From NCBI GenBank assembly GCA_019918135.1, contig WBZZ01006984.1:127501-191500 (forward strand): DNA of 64,000 nucleotides, given 5' to 3'. The notes under the pieces are model-generated. The model saw only the letters and a program-made list of their open reading frames with translations. It was not told where the DNA came from and ran no database searches. Of this stretch, positions 1 to 7,966 are shown in pieces. The position numbers and the translations under genes were made by a program. This DNA is from Paulinella micropora (lineage: Eukaryota; Cercozoa; Imbricatea; Euglyphida; Paulinellidae). Positions within the stretch are counted from its first letter, which is position 1; every line of letters begins with the position of its first letter.

Positions 1-199
1 GCCCTTTGCTTTTAGTGTGTGTCTGCCCCTTTTTTGTGTGCTGTGCACAAAAAAAGCAAGCCCCCCCCCCCCAAAAAAAAACGGCTCGCTTCATGTTCTT
101 GCTTTTGCTTGCAGACGGATCTTGTATCATTCATTGAGAACAATGCACTGGGACTGGTTTGAAAATACACTTCTTGCAAGTACTTATCTGTGAGAGCTC

Positions 200-215
200 G
201 GGGGGGGGGGGGGGG
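200..215. repeat. Homopolymer run of 16 G
   Basis: Sixteen consecutive G residues lie 55 bases 5' of the chosen ATG of the cysteine-rich gene at 270. The reading frame is open across the run from an upstream ATG at 159, so a change in run length would connect or disconnect a short N-terminal extension. Similar G or C runs precede many other genes here. Bases 1-199 otherwise show no gene. Confidence 0.8.
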
Positions 216-269
216 CTGCCTCCTTTGAGTGTGTTCGCACAACATAAAAAAGCCTTACGCACTTTGTTC

Positions 270-1901
270 ATGAGGCAACGCAGACGCGCTGTAGCAAAGC
301 ACATGCTGCCATCGTCAACGGCCGAGGGGGAGGCTGAGGATGCGTCCCGGGCTAGAGCGCGCCGTGCTGCCAATCGCATGGCTGCACGAGATCACGTCCT
401 CCTAGCAGTTACGCAGCGAGGGCGCAAGATCCGCAGCCGCCCTTTCACGGTGTCGAACTTGACCCCTGCCTTACAAACGCCCGGGGCGCAGCGTGGGCGA
501 CGACGACGCTGTGGCACCGTTCCCTTGCCGACGAAGAAGGGCGACGCTCAGACGGAGAGCTCCGGGCTAGCAACTTCCGCAGAGCGCGCGCGTCTTGCTA
601 GCCCGGAGCCGCCCTCGGGTGACGACGACGACGACGACAAAGAATGGGGTGGTCAGGAAAGTTTGAAAGGTGCGCACGAGGTGGAGATGCAAGTGGAGGG
701 TGTGCAGGGTGAAGAGCCAGCTCTCTCACGGGTCGGGGACGAAATTAAGGGCGAGGGAGTCGAGCTGCAGCCAGGCGTGGCCTCGCCGTCCTTCAAATTG
801 CGTACGCCCTGCGGCCTGGACGACGAGTGCGCACAAGAAGACGATCACGCCCAAGCGCCTCTGCCCGATCTCCCCCAAGGTCAGGAATCAGGTGCAGCTC
901 TGCTGAAGTTGCTGGCGGACTCGGCGACGCGCTCCCCTGTGTATTCCCCCAGCTCTCCAACCGCCGACTGCAGCCTCGCCAGACCTCTGGAGAAGAAGCA
1001 GTACGACTGGGACAAGATTGCGCAGGCCACGGAAGCAAAGTGCCCCGGCTGCCTTCTGCGCATAGCGGCAGACGGCTGCCACCGCTGCGTCAGCTGCGAC
1101 CGTGCCACCCACCCGTTTGACGCCTGCTCACTGGCCATCGGCGAGGAGGGCCACGGGCAGGCGCGCATGTGTCTGCCTTGCAACCAGGTTCAGCACGCCG
1201 AGGCCAAACACCAGCGCCAGCAGCACCAACAAAAGCAACAACAGCCGCAGCAGCAGCAGCAGCGCCCGCCCGCGGCCCCGCGCCAGTCTTTGCGCTTCAA
1301 CGCTCTACAGGGAGCCTTACCCAATTTGTACAAGGCTGAGGTCAACCAGGCCCGCCTCGTCCTGGAGCAAGGAAAGTCTCTGTCCTCTCGCCGGATCTGG
1401 CGCGCCTCCGAGAAGAAGTGGCTTTGCTTGCGCAAGTCCTGCCTGCGAGCCAACGAATACGTCATACTCCCAGACGGGAAGGAGCAGCCGTGCCAGAACT
1501 GCGGCACGCCCATGCAGTACTGCAGGAGTCTGGACCCCACGGGCTACAAGTGGGGGGCGACTCGCTACACCTGCGCTACTTACGGTTGCAAGGCGGTGGC
1601 GACTACCTTCTGCATGCCCAGCTGGGAGTGCTTTTGCAGCGCCTGCGGCGTGGTGGAGCTGCAAGCCGCCGCTGCTTACATCAACAGCCCATGCGTCGTC
1701 TGTGACCAGACCAGCGTCAGGCTCAGCGGAGATCTACTGGTGCCCCTTTGCTCTGATTGCCCCGTGCCCGTGCCCGACTCGGAGAGGCTGAAAGCGGCTG
1801 AACCTCGTGCCCCCTCTCAGCCCAGCACACGCGCAGGCGAAGAAGAAGAAGAAGTAGAAGAAGAAGAGCTCCAGGAGGATGACAACACGGACTCCGATTA
1901 A
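270..1901 (+). CDS. Cysteine-rich zinc-binding protein with acidic tail
   Basis: Predicted 543-residue protein. The N-terminus is basic (RQRRR, RARARR), followed by an Asp run (about residues 128-133), a linker, and three or four cysteine pairs typical of zinc binding: CPGC...CHRC..C near residues 253-275, CQNC...C near 410-420, CFCSAC near 457 and CVVC...CSDC near 477-500. A Gln-rich stretch encoded by CAG-type codons lies near residues 315-332. The C-terminus is almost all Glu/Asp. The layout suggests a nuclear or nucleic-acid-associated regulator, but I do not recognise a family, so function is unknown. I chose the ATG at 270 over 159 because the extension would be translated through a 16-G run. 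A degraded second copy lies at 6760-7830, and codon-level conservation between them supports real coding. Next gene: BRO-like gene at 2806-4036 on the other strand. Confidence 0.75.
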   Translation: MRQRRRAVAKHMLPSSTAEGEAEDASRARARRAANRMAARDHVLLAVTQRGRKIRSRPFTVSNLTPALQTPGAQRGRRRRCGTVPLPTKKGDAQTESSGLATSAERARLASPEPPSGDDDDDDKEWGGQESLKGAHEVEMQVEGVQGEEPALSRVGDEIKGEGVELQPGVASPSFKLRTPCGLDDECAQEDDHAQAPLPDLPQGQESGAALLKLLADSATRSPVYSPSSPTADCSLARPLEKKQYDWDKIAQATEAKCPGCLLRIAADGCHRCVSCDRATHPFDACSLAIGEEGHGQARMCLPCNQVQHAEAKHQRQQHQQKQQQPQQQQQRPPAAPRQSLRFNALQGALPNLYKAEVNQARLVLEQGKSLSSRRIWRASEKKWLCLRKSCLRANEYVILPDGKEQPCQNCGTPMQYCRSLDPTGYKWGATRYTCATYGCKAVATTFCMPSWECFCSACGVVELQAAAAYINSPCVVCDQTSVRLSGDLLVPLCSDCPVPVPDSERLKAAEPRAPSQPSTRAGEEEEEVEEEELQEDDNTDSD

Positions 1902-2805
1902 AGTGGGGTGTTACTAGAAAAGTAAAAGAAACTCCTTTTTTGAAAAAAATACAAGCTGTGCTGCGCGTGACTCGTTGCCCGCCGTGTTTTTTCGGGGTGC
2001 TATCTACGGCTATTTGTGCGCTGAGAATGTACAAAAAAGAAATAATAATAAAAAAAATCACTGACAAAGTTCTAATCTTGGCACTGAAAACTTAAAAGAC
2101 TGTCGGATGTAAGTAAAAGGAAGGCAGGATCACTGCCATAGTCGTCTTTTAAAGGTGCTCACTAGTTCCAAACTGTTAGTCCTCCGGTGCCAAGTCTGGG
2201 ACTGTCGGAATTTAATTCAGCGTAAATTGTACTTTTTCAGCGCGCCCCTTCCCTGTCCCCCTCCTTCCCTCTCCCCGCTGCTCCTTCTTCTCAGGCGAGC
2301 GCACGAGGGGGGGGGAGGGTTTTGCTCTTTATCTAAAGCCACAAATTTAACCTGGTCCTTTTTTCTCCCTCTTTTAGTTCTCAATGCCAAAACTAAAACT
2401 TTGTCAAGATGGAGGGCAAAGACAAATAGTGTTTCTTCCTTCCTGCCTCTGCCCTCTCCCGCTCCTTGTTTTCAGTGCCAGGTGTAAGGCTGTCAAGCTT
2501 TGTTGCACATTCTGCTACAAAAATAGAACGAGCTTTGCATTTTTACAGAAAATATGTTAACCCGATCGCAGGCCAACATGGCAGTCCAGACTCAGCAAAG
2601 AGTCGGAAGCGAAGTTTCCACAACCCATCCCCTTGCCACTTTTCCAGTGTGCGGGCCGGCTGGTCCGATTGTCAACAAAAATACGGTTAGCGCGTGGTCA
2701 CGCAAAATTCACCTGGTCAGGCGCAGAGTCCGATTTTTTTTTTGCTTGGCTATAACGTGTGATTTTTAATTAATAACCATACTTGAGCGCGGGCGGGCGG
2801 AAAAG
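1902..2805. repeat. Intergenic region with element remnants
   Basis: About 0.9 kb with no complete gene. Bases about 2051-2095 hold an A-type element in antisense (TGACAAAGTTCTAATCTTGG). Bases about 2180-2335 match one arm of the fold-back element at 46731-47157, including the GTGCCAAG, TTTAATTCAGCGTAAATT and TTTTTCAGCGCGCCCC blocks. Bases 2375-2480 contain a second, diverged element. A stretch near 2578-2700 starting ATGGCAGTCCAG has coding-like composition for about 40 codons on the + strand and could be another gene scrap, but nothing identifies it. Confidence 0.55.
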
Positions 2806-4036
2806 CTAGGCCTCACAAACTTGCAACTCGACCCGCAGGTACTTGCCAGGAATCCCGAGCCCCTCAAAGTAGGCCAGCGCATCCGAATCTCCGTGGCGGG
2901 CCTTGGCTAGCGCTGCACATCTCTCGTCGTATTCTGCCGTCCCCGGGCGCACCAAGCCGCTCGGCTCGTCGAGCGTGTACAGATACATGTCTGCCCCTAG
3001 CACATCTTGCGCCAAGGTGGCTTCAAGCTCTGATTCGCGTTGCAACTCGTCGCCCAACGCCCAGCGGTTCTTGGCCACGAGGTAGATAAACAAGTGCCCA
3101 AGCGGAAGCTGGGTGGAATTAAATGTGTTGGCGGGCAGGCGTTGGCAGATTACCTGACTCACTGCACTGTGCACTCGAGATCCATTCACCGCCGCAAACA
3201 GCGCCTTGAGCCGTGCATCGTCATCCAGGCGTAGGACTTGGCGTGCCGAATCGCGCAGGGCCTCAAGGGCCTCCTGGTTGGCTTGGGACGCCACGATGGC
3301 TGCTACCTTCTTGTCTACTTCCCCGCTCTCCGCGTCGGGTGCTGGGGCATGCTTGCGTATATACTCGTCTCGCACCTGCTTGGCGTGGTTGGTCAGCGAC
3401 CGCGCCAGCTTCTCGCCCAAGACACGCGCGTGCTCCACCATTAGGAACGGGAAGGCAGCATCACCTTTGCACGTAGAGCCAGGGGGGTACTGCGCGCTCT
3501 CGGGGGCCGCGTCGGGCGCAAGAGAGGCGGCCAGCAACAGTCGTCGACGCTTGCACGACTCGTTCTGCTCCTCGAGTCGCGCAATGCGCACTTCCTGGGC
3601 CATGATGACTTGATACTGCGCCAGCCGGCCTGCCTGCTCGGAAATGATTCTTTCTTTATCTACCAACTGTGCCTCTGACTCCCTCACGAGCAAGTATTGG
3701 GACAGACAGGCCGGCCCGCGCGGTTTTGAGCGGAAAAATGAAGTATTTCACGGGAAAATGGGAGGAGGCACCTTTTTGGTGCTCACTCTTCTTTTTCTCC
3801 CGAGACCACTTATTTCTCGCATAATTTTCGTCATAGCCCAAAATAGCGCTAATGGCATCTGTAACCGAGTAGAAATTGTCGGCAGTTTTTCGTACAGAGC
3901 GTAACTCATTACTTTGGATGCCCATGAGGACCTTATTCTCTAGGAACGCGTCATTCTTGTCTCGGGTGCCACCAATCCGAATGGCTACCGGAGCAACTTG
4001 GCCAGAAACAAGAGCCATGGCTTGCTGCGCGCTCAT
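2806..4036 (-). pseudogene. BRO-N-like gene A, frameshifted
   Basis: Two overlapping reading frames look like halves of one gene. The 5' half (3656-4036, 126 residues) begins MSAQQAM and contains a BRO-N-like segment (YSVTDAISAILG, followed by a basic WSREKKK). It closely resembles the N-terminus of gene B at 5189-6334. The 3' half (2806-3693) starts with a TTG, not an ATG, and continues with a coiled-coil-like stretch (KERIISEQAGRLAQYQ) and a folded C-terminal region ending in GIPGKYLRVELQVCEA. BRO-N proteins are usually DNA-binding proteins of large DNA viruses and phages. The break lies around 3656-3710. Either the gene is decaying or there is a sequencing indel. Its 5' flank resembles that of gene B, so regulation was probably duplicated with it. 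The C-terminal half differs from the HNH half associated with gene B. Confidence 0.6.
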
Positions 4037-4165
4037 GCGGAGTTTTGTGAGTATATGTTTGTGTATGTATCACGTAGCGCACCACAAGTTATTACATTTT
4101 CTCTACCTCCCCTCTCCCCCCGCCCGCAACACACAGCGAGAGGAGAGGGGGAAAAAGCATGGGCA

Positions 4166-4193
4166 GGGAGGGGGGGGGGATACCCCCCCACCT
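4166..4193. repeat. G-run/C-run palindrome 5' of BRO-like gene A
   Basis: A run of G followed by ATA and a run of C about 130 bp 5' of the MSAQQAM start of the minus-strand gene. It is one of a series of similar palindromes 5' of genes in this window. Confidence 0.6.
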
Positions 4194-4230
4194 CAGCTCG
4201 TGCGAATCAACCCCCTCCCCCAGTGACAGT

Positions 4231-4515
4231 TAAGCTAAGCCTCACAAAACTTGCAACTCGACCCGCAGGTAATTGCCAGGAATCCCGAGCCCCTCAAAGT
4301 AGGCCCGCCGCGGAGATTCTAGGCCAGCGCATCCGAAATTTCGTGGCGGACCTTGGCTGTATCAGCACCACGCGCAAGTACGGCTCAGCCGACAAGCGCG
4401 CACTCTTTTGCAGATTTCAGCTCGGATTCTCGTTGCAACTCGTCGCCCAGCGCCCAGCGTTTCTTGGTGACGAGTTACAAGAACAAGTGCCCAAGCGGGA
4501 ACTGGATGGAGGAGG
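4231..4515 (-). pseudogene. Decayed duplicate of the 3' part of BRO-like gene A
   Basis: The segment repeats the sequence of 2803-3120 in the same orientation. The blocks ACTTGCAACTCGACCCGCAG, CCAGGAATCCCGAGCCCCTC and GTTGCAACTCGTCGCCCA are shared in the same order. An internal stretch is replaced or deleted near 4359-4425, a short insertion follows the first block, and no long frame is open. It is a tandem, dead copy of the C-terminal coding region, which shows that this locus has duplicated repeatedly. Confidence 0.75.
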
Positions 4516-4550
4516 GGGGGCATCGAACACATAGCGTATTCGTCCCCAAA

Positions 4551-4580
4551 TATCAAGTGACAAATCGAGCTTTAATTTAA
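4551..4580 (+). promoter_or_regulatory. B-type element fragment
   Basis: Reads CAAGTGACAAATCGAGCTTT followed by AATTTAAAA, a short version of the B element (consensus CCGTCGAGCTTTAATTCAGC) that is abundant in the arrays. It lies about 100 bp beyond the 3' end of the minus-strand HNH gene, between it and the dead duplicate. Confidence 0.5.
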
Positions 4581-4679
4581 AACTTACAGCAAGGATTTCT
4601 CTTGTTGCTAAGATTAGCAACGGAGCCGCGACATGGGAATACAAAAAGAATCCCTAGCATAGCCAATGCCTTTTTTTCT

Positions 4680-5273
4680 TCACCACATGTCAAGGCCATC
4701 CAATAACATCTTGTTGAGTACTTTCTTGCGCACGTACTGCGCAAAGAGCAACGCATGACGTGCGGCCGCGAGGGAAATGTACTGCGCCTTACACGCAGTC
4801 CACCACCCAGAAAATTCCGAATTAAACACGGCAGGCATGATGGCATAGTTGCGGGGGTGGTCTAGCCCACCGACAGAGGCAGGGATGATGTGGTCAATGT
4901 GCCACGCCAATTTCCGTCGGCCCTTGGCATCAAAATAATCGCGCAGCAAGAGATTCTTCTTGTTTTTCTTGACCCACTGGCGCACACGATCTCGTGACAT
5001 GAAGTGTTTGGTATTAGTGAGCGGCTTTACGAAACCAAGGTAAAGCGGGGGAACGCCAATCTCCGACTTTTTGTACAGCGATTTCATCTTGCTCATGATC
5101 GCCCGGAGGACGCGTTTGCCTTGTGGGTTCGAAATGTCATCTGCTTCCCAGCTGTGCAGGTTATGTTTGCTCATCCCGTGGGCCTTCATCACGTCTTGTC
5201 CCGCACCGTCCCCTTGTATCGCTTGCTTAGGTATGACCGCATCCATCTTGCGGCGCTTGGGTGTGCTTTCCAT
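4680..5273 (-). CDS. HNH-type endonuclease
   Basis: 197 residues. The C-terminal half carries an HNH-like core: WHIDHIIPASVGG, then H-P-R-N near residues 137-141 and a further FN in FNSEFSGWW. This matches the H, central N and final residues of the ββα-metal nuclease fold. HNH enzymes cut or nick DNA with one metal ion; viral and phage copies are often homing or repair nucleases. The N-terminus holds a basic PKRRKM motif. The ATG at 5273 lies inside the neighbouring BRO-like gene B (85-base overlap, different frame). In the HNH frame, coding-like sequence continues upstream of that ATG with a second basic PKRRRAED motif, so HNH and gene B may once have been, or may still be, one protein. Catalytic activity is inferred from the motif only. 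Confidence 0.75.
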   Translation of the reverse strand: MESTPKRRKMDAVIPKQAIQGDGAGQDVMKAHGMSKHNLHSWEADDISNPQGKRVLRAIMSKMKSLYKKSEIGVPPLYLGFVKPLTNTKHFMSRDRVRQWVKKNKKNLLLRDYFDAKGRRKLAWHIDHIIPASVGGLDHPRNYAIMPAVFNSEFSGWWTACKAQYISLAAARHALLFAQYVRKKVLNKMLLDGLDMW

Positions 5274-6334
5274 ATCTTCTGCTCTGCGGCGCTTGGGTGC
5301 CGCATGCTCCTCCGGAGTGCTTGCAACTGGTTGCTTGCACGTTGCTGCGACGGCCTTGCTTGCGTCTGGGTGGCTGCAGGTTGTGCGGAGGCCTGGACTG
5401 CTTGGGGCTGGCGCGCCTCAGACATAGGGAGCTGGGGTACAATCGATGCATCCGACGCCAACTCGGCGGGCTGGGCTGGCTGTGCGTGCACGTGTGCCTG
5501 CAGACTTATGCCTGGCTGAGCCGCCCCCGAAATCCCCAGGGCTTGTTGTTTGTCTATCTCTGCAATTTTAGCAATATACATGTCCATGATCTGGTGCATT
5601 TCTTCTTTGCTTGTTTCATTTGAGCGCAGAAACTCTTTCGTGTAGGTAGCTATTGATTTTGGTGCGTGCAATGACACGTCTGGGGGCCCAGATGCTGTTG
5701 ACTCTGTTTGCAGTGGCGTGGCTTCGGGGGTTGGTTCCGGTGCCGGAAGCAGCTTGGCTCGCTTGGCAGGGAGCTTGGTCGACGAATCGGATGCAAGTAA
5801 CTCCTTGCGCTTGTGCATCAATTGTTTCATGTCCTTCCCAGACTCCCATACCTGCCGGCGCAGCGGCAACGCCGATTCCAGTGCTGCACACCCCAACACG
5901 GCGCGATGTGTCAGGTTTGATATTTCCTTGTTCAGTTCGCGGGATCTTGTATTGTTCAACGAGCTAAGCACGGTTAGGACGTCTTGCAGTTGGAGACAAG
6001 GAACCGCTCGAGAATCACCTGCGACTGTCTCCTTCTTCATTACACCAGTCTTGTATGCAAAAGTAAAATACTTGATGCAGAGGTTCTCATTCTTTTTTTT
6101 CTCTCGCTTCCACTTAACCCGTGCATGATCGTCAGCACAACCCAGGAAAACCGAAATTGCATCGGTAATGGAATATAAATTGCCGGGTGCTTGTCTTATA
6201 GTAGACAGTTCTTCTTTGGTGAGCCCCATGAGAATCTTATTCTCTTGCACCACATCTGCCGGGTTGCTAACTGGTGCTTCGGCCACGGAACCCGTGGCAT
6301 GCTCCGTACAAATCATGGCTTGCTGCGCGCTCAT
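5189..6334 (-). CDS. BRO-N-like DNA-binding protein B
   Basis: 381 residues from the ATG that begins MSAQQAM, chosen because the paralogue at 4036 starts identically. Residues about 30-95 contain the BRO-N-like segment (LYSITDAISVFLGC, then VKWKREKKK). A middle region of helices follows, with a Lys-rich patch KRAKLLPAPE and a Pro/Ala/Thr-rich linker. The last third is Gln/Ala-rich and low in complexity. Proteins of this type bind DNA and are expanded in large DNA viruses; the precise role is unknown. The 3' end overlaps the HNH gene by 85 bases in another frame. Near the overlap there is a direct repeat (TGCGGCGCTTGGGTG) about 36 bp apart that could have mediated a slip. The last part of this frame may therefore be read only because of a frameshift. 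Confidence 0.65.
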   Translation of the reverse strand: MSAQQAMICTEHATGSVAEAPVSNPADVVQENKILMGLTKEELSTIRQAPGNLYSITDAISVFLGCADDHARVKWKREKKKNENLCIKYFTFAYKTGVMKKETVAGDSRAVPCLQLQDVLTVLSSLNNTRSRELNKEISNLTHRAVLGCAALESALPLRRQVWESGKDMKQLMHKRKELLASDSSTKLPAKRAKLLPAPEPTPEATPLQTESTASGPPDVSLHAPKSIATYTKEFLRSNETSKEEMHQIMDMYIAKIAEIDKQQALGISGAAQPGISLQAHVHAQPAQPAELASDASIVPQLPMSEARQPQAVQASAQPAATQTQARPSQQRASNQLQALRRSMRHPSAAEQKIWKAHPSAARWMRSYLSKRYKGTVRDKT

Positions 6335-6404
6335 GCGGAGTTTACAATTTGTATGTTTGTGCAAGCGTGTACGCGGCGCACTACCAGGGGTATTATTTCC
6401 TTCT

Positions 6405-6600
6405 CGTCCCCCCCCCCCCTCTCCTTTCCTAATAGCAACTTTGGGAGGGGGAGGGGGGGGGGGTACCCCCTCTTCCCCGGGGGATAGCTATTCTCTCCCC
6501 CACCCCCCCCCCCCCCCCCGCCCGCAACACACATCGGGAGGGAGGGAAAGAAAGGGAGAGGCAAGGGGGAGGGGGAAATATCCCCCCCCCCCCCTCGCAA
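6405..6600. repeat. Clustered C and G runs 5' of BRO-like gene B
   Basis: Contains a C run near 6409-6418, a G-rich run reaching GGTACCCCC near 6437-6475, a C run near 6503-6520 and another near 6585-6595. The segment lies 70-265 bp 5' of the minus-strand gene start at 6334. Its CCCGCCCGCAACACACA block is shared with the 5' flank of gene A near 4118-4135, showing that the promoter region was duplicated with the gene. Confidence 0.6.
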
Positions 6601-6759
6601 GTGCACAGTTGCACCCCTCCCACCCTGAGGGAGGGGACATCATACCCAACGGGTACCCAGAGCTCGCGTCGTCCAGCAGCCGGTATCATGGATTGGCGTG
6701 CTAGCTATGCGCGCTGGCGCATAACACGCGCCCTGGACATTGCCTGCAATACATGTTTT

Positions 6760-7830
6760 ATTGAACGCCCGGGGCGCAGCTTAGACGACGACGACGCTGT
6801 GGCACCGTTCCCCTACCGAAGAAGAAGGGCGACGCTCAGACGGAGAGTAAATCAGCGACTTCCGCAGAGCGCGCGCGTCTTGCTAGCCCGGAGCCGCACT
6901 CGGGTGACGACGACGACGACAAGGACTGGGGTGGTCAGGAAAGTTCGCAAGGTGCGCACGAGGTAGAGATGCAAGTGGAGGGTGTGCAGGGTGAAGAGCC
7001 AGCTCTCTCACAGGTCGGGGGGGACATCAAGGGCGAGGGAGTCGAGCTGCAGCCAGGCGTGGCCTCGCCGTCCTTCAAATTGCTCACGCCCTGCGGCCTG
7101 GACGATGAGTGTGCACCAGAAGACGGCGCAGGGGGGGGGGGGGCTCCACCGGCCCCCCTGCGCAAGCGGGGGTGGGCTGCAGGAAGAATAAGAAGACTGA
7201 CAAGATTGTGCAGGCCACGGAGGCAAAGTGCCCCGGCTGCCTTCTGCGCATAGCGGCAGACGGCTGCCACCGCTGCGTCAGCTGCGACCTGCCACCCAGG
7301 CTCAGCGCGCCGAGGCCAAACACCAGCTCCAGCAGCAGCACCAGAAGCAACAGCAGCCGCAGCAGCAGCAGCAGCGCCCGCCCCGCGGCCCCGCGCAAGT
7401 CTTCGCGCTTCAACGCTTTACAGGGAGCCTTACCCAACTCATACAAAGCTGAGGTCAACCAGGCCCGCCTCGTCCTGGAGCAAGGAAAGTCTCTGTCCTC
7501 TCGCCGGATCCGGCGCGCCTCCGAGAAGAAGTGGCTTTGCTTGCGCAAGCCCTGCCTGCGAGCCAACGAATACGTCATACTCCCCGCCGCTGCGTACATC
7601 AACAGCCCATGTGTTGTCTGCGACCAGACCAGCGTCAGGCTCAGCGGAGATCTACTGGTGCCCCTTTGCTTTGCCCCGTGCCCGACTCGGAGAGGCTGAA
7701 AGCGGCTGAACCTCGTACCAAGCCTGGTGGTGCTCTCTCGCAACCCAGCAAATGCGCAAGCAAAGAAGAAGAAGAAGAAGTAGAAAAAGAACAGCTCCAG
7801 GAGGATGCTGACAACACGGACTCTGATTAA
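6760..7830 (+). pseudogene. Second, decayed copy of the cysteine-rich gene
   Basis: Runs of near-identity with 480-1901 occur in the same order: GGTGTGCAGGGTGAAGAGCC, the CPGCLLRIAADGCHRC region, the Gln/CAG tract, the SLSSRRI block and the acidic tail with the same DNTDSD end. The copy needs at least three frame changes to follow its homologue: before about 6960, around the G run at 7131-7143, and near 7670-7690. It has lost the whole central zinc ribbon, so the sequence passes directly from YVILP to AAAYINS. No ATG-initiated frame covers it. It is clearly a pseudogene and is followed by an AATAAA at about 7887. Confidence 0.85.
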
Positions 7831-7920
7831 AGGGGGAGAAGAGGGAGAGTTAATACTTGTTGTTCTTAAAGTCTTTTAATTCAATCAATAAAATGTTTTT
7901 GCTGCCGTTGGGTATTAATA

Positions 7921-7966
7921 AAAAAAACCCTTGACAAAGTTTTTAATCTTGGCACTGAGAACCTAG
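7921..7966 (-). terminator. A-type element at the 3' end of the kinase-like gene
   Basis: Read on the minus strand, the stop codon of the kinase-like gene is followed within a few bases by TTCTCAGTGCCAAGATTAAA, then ACTTTGTCAAGG and a T run. The sequence is the A element that is repeated throughout the arrays. Its position directly after a stop codon in sense orientation suggests a 3'-end formation or termination signal. This role is inference. Confidence 0.5.
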
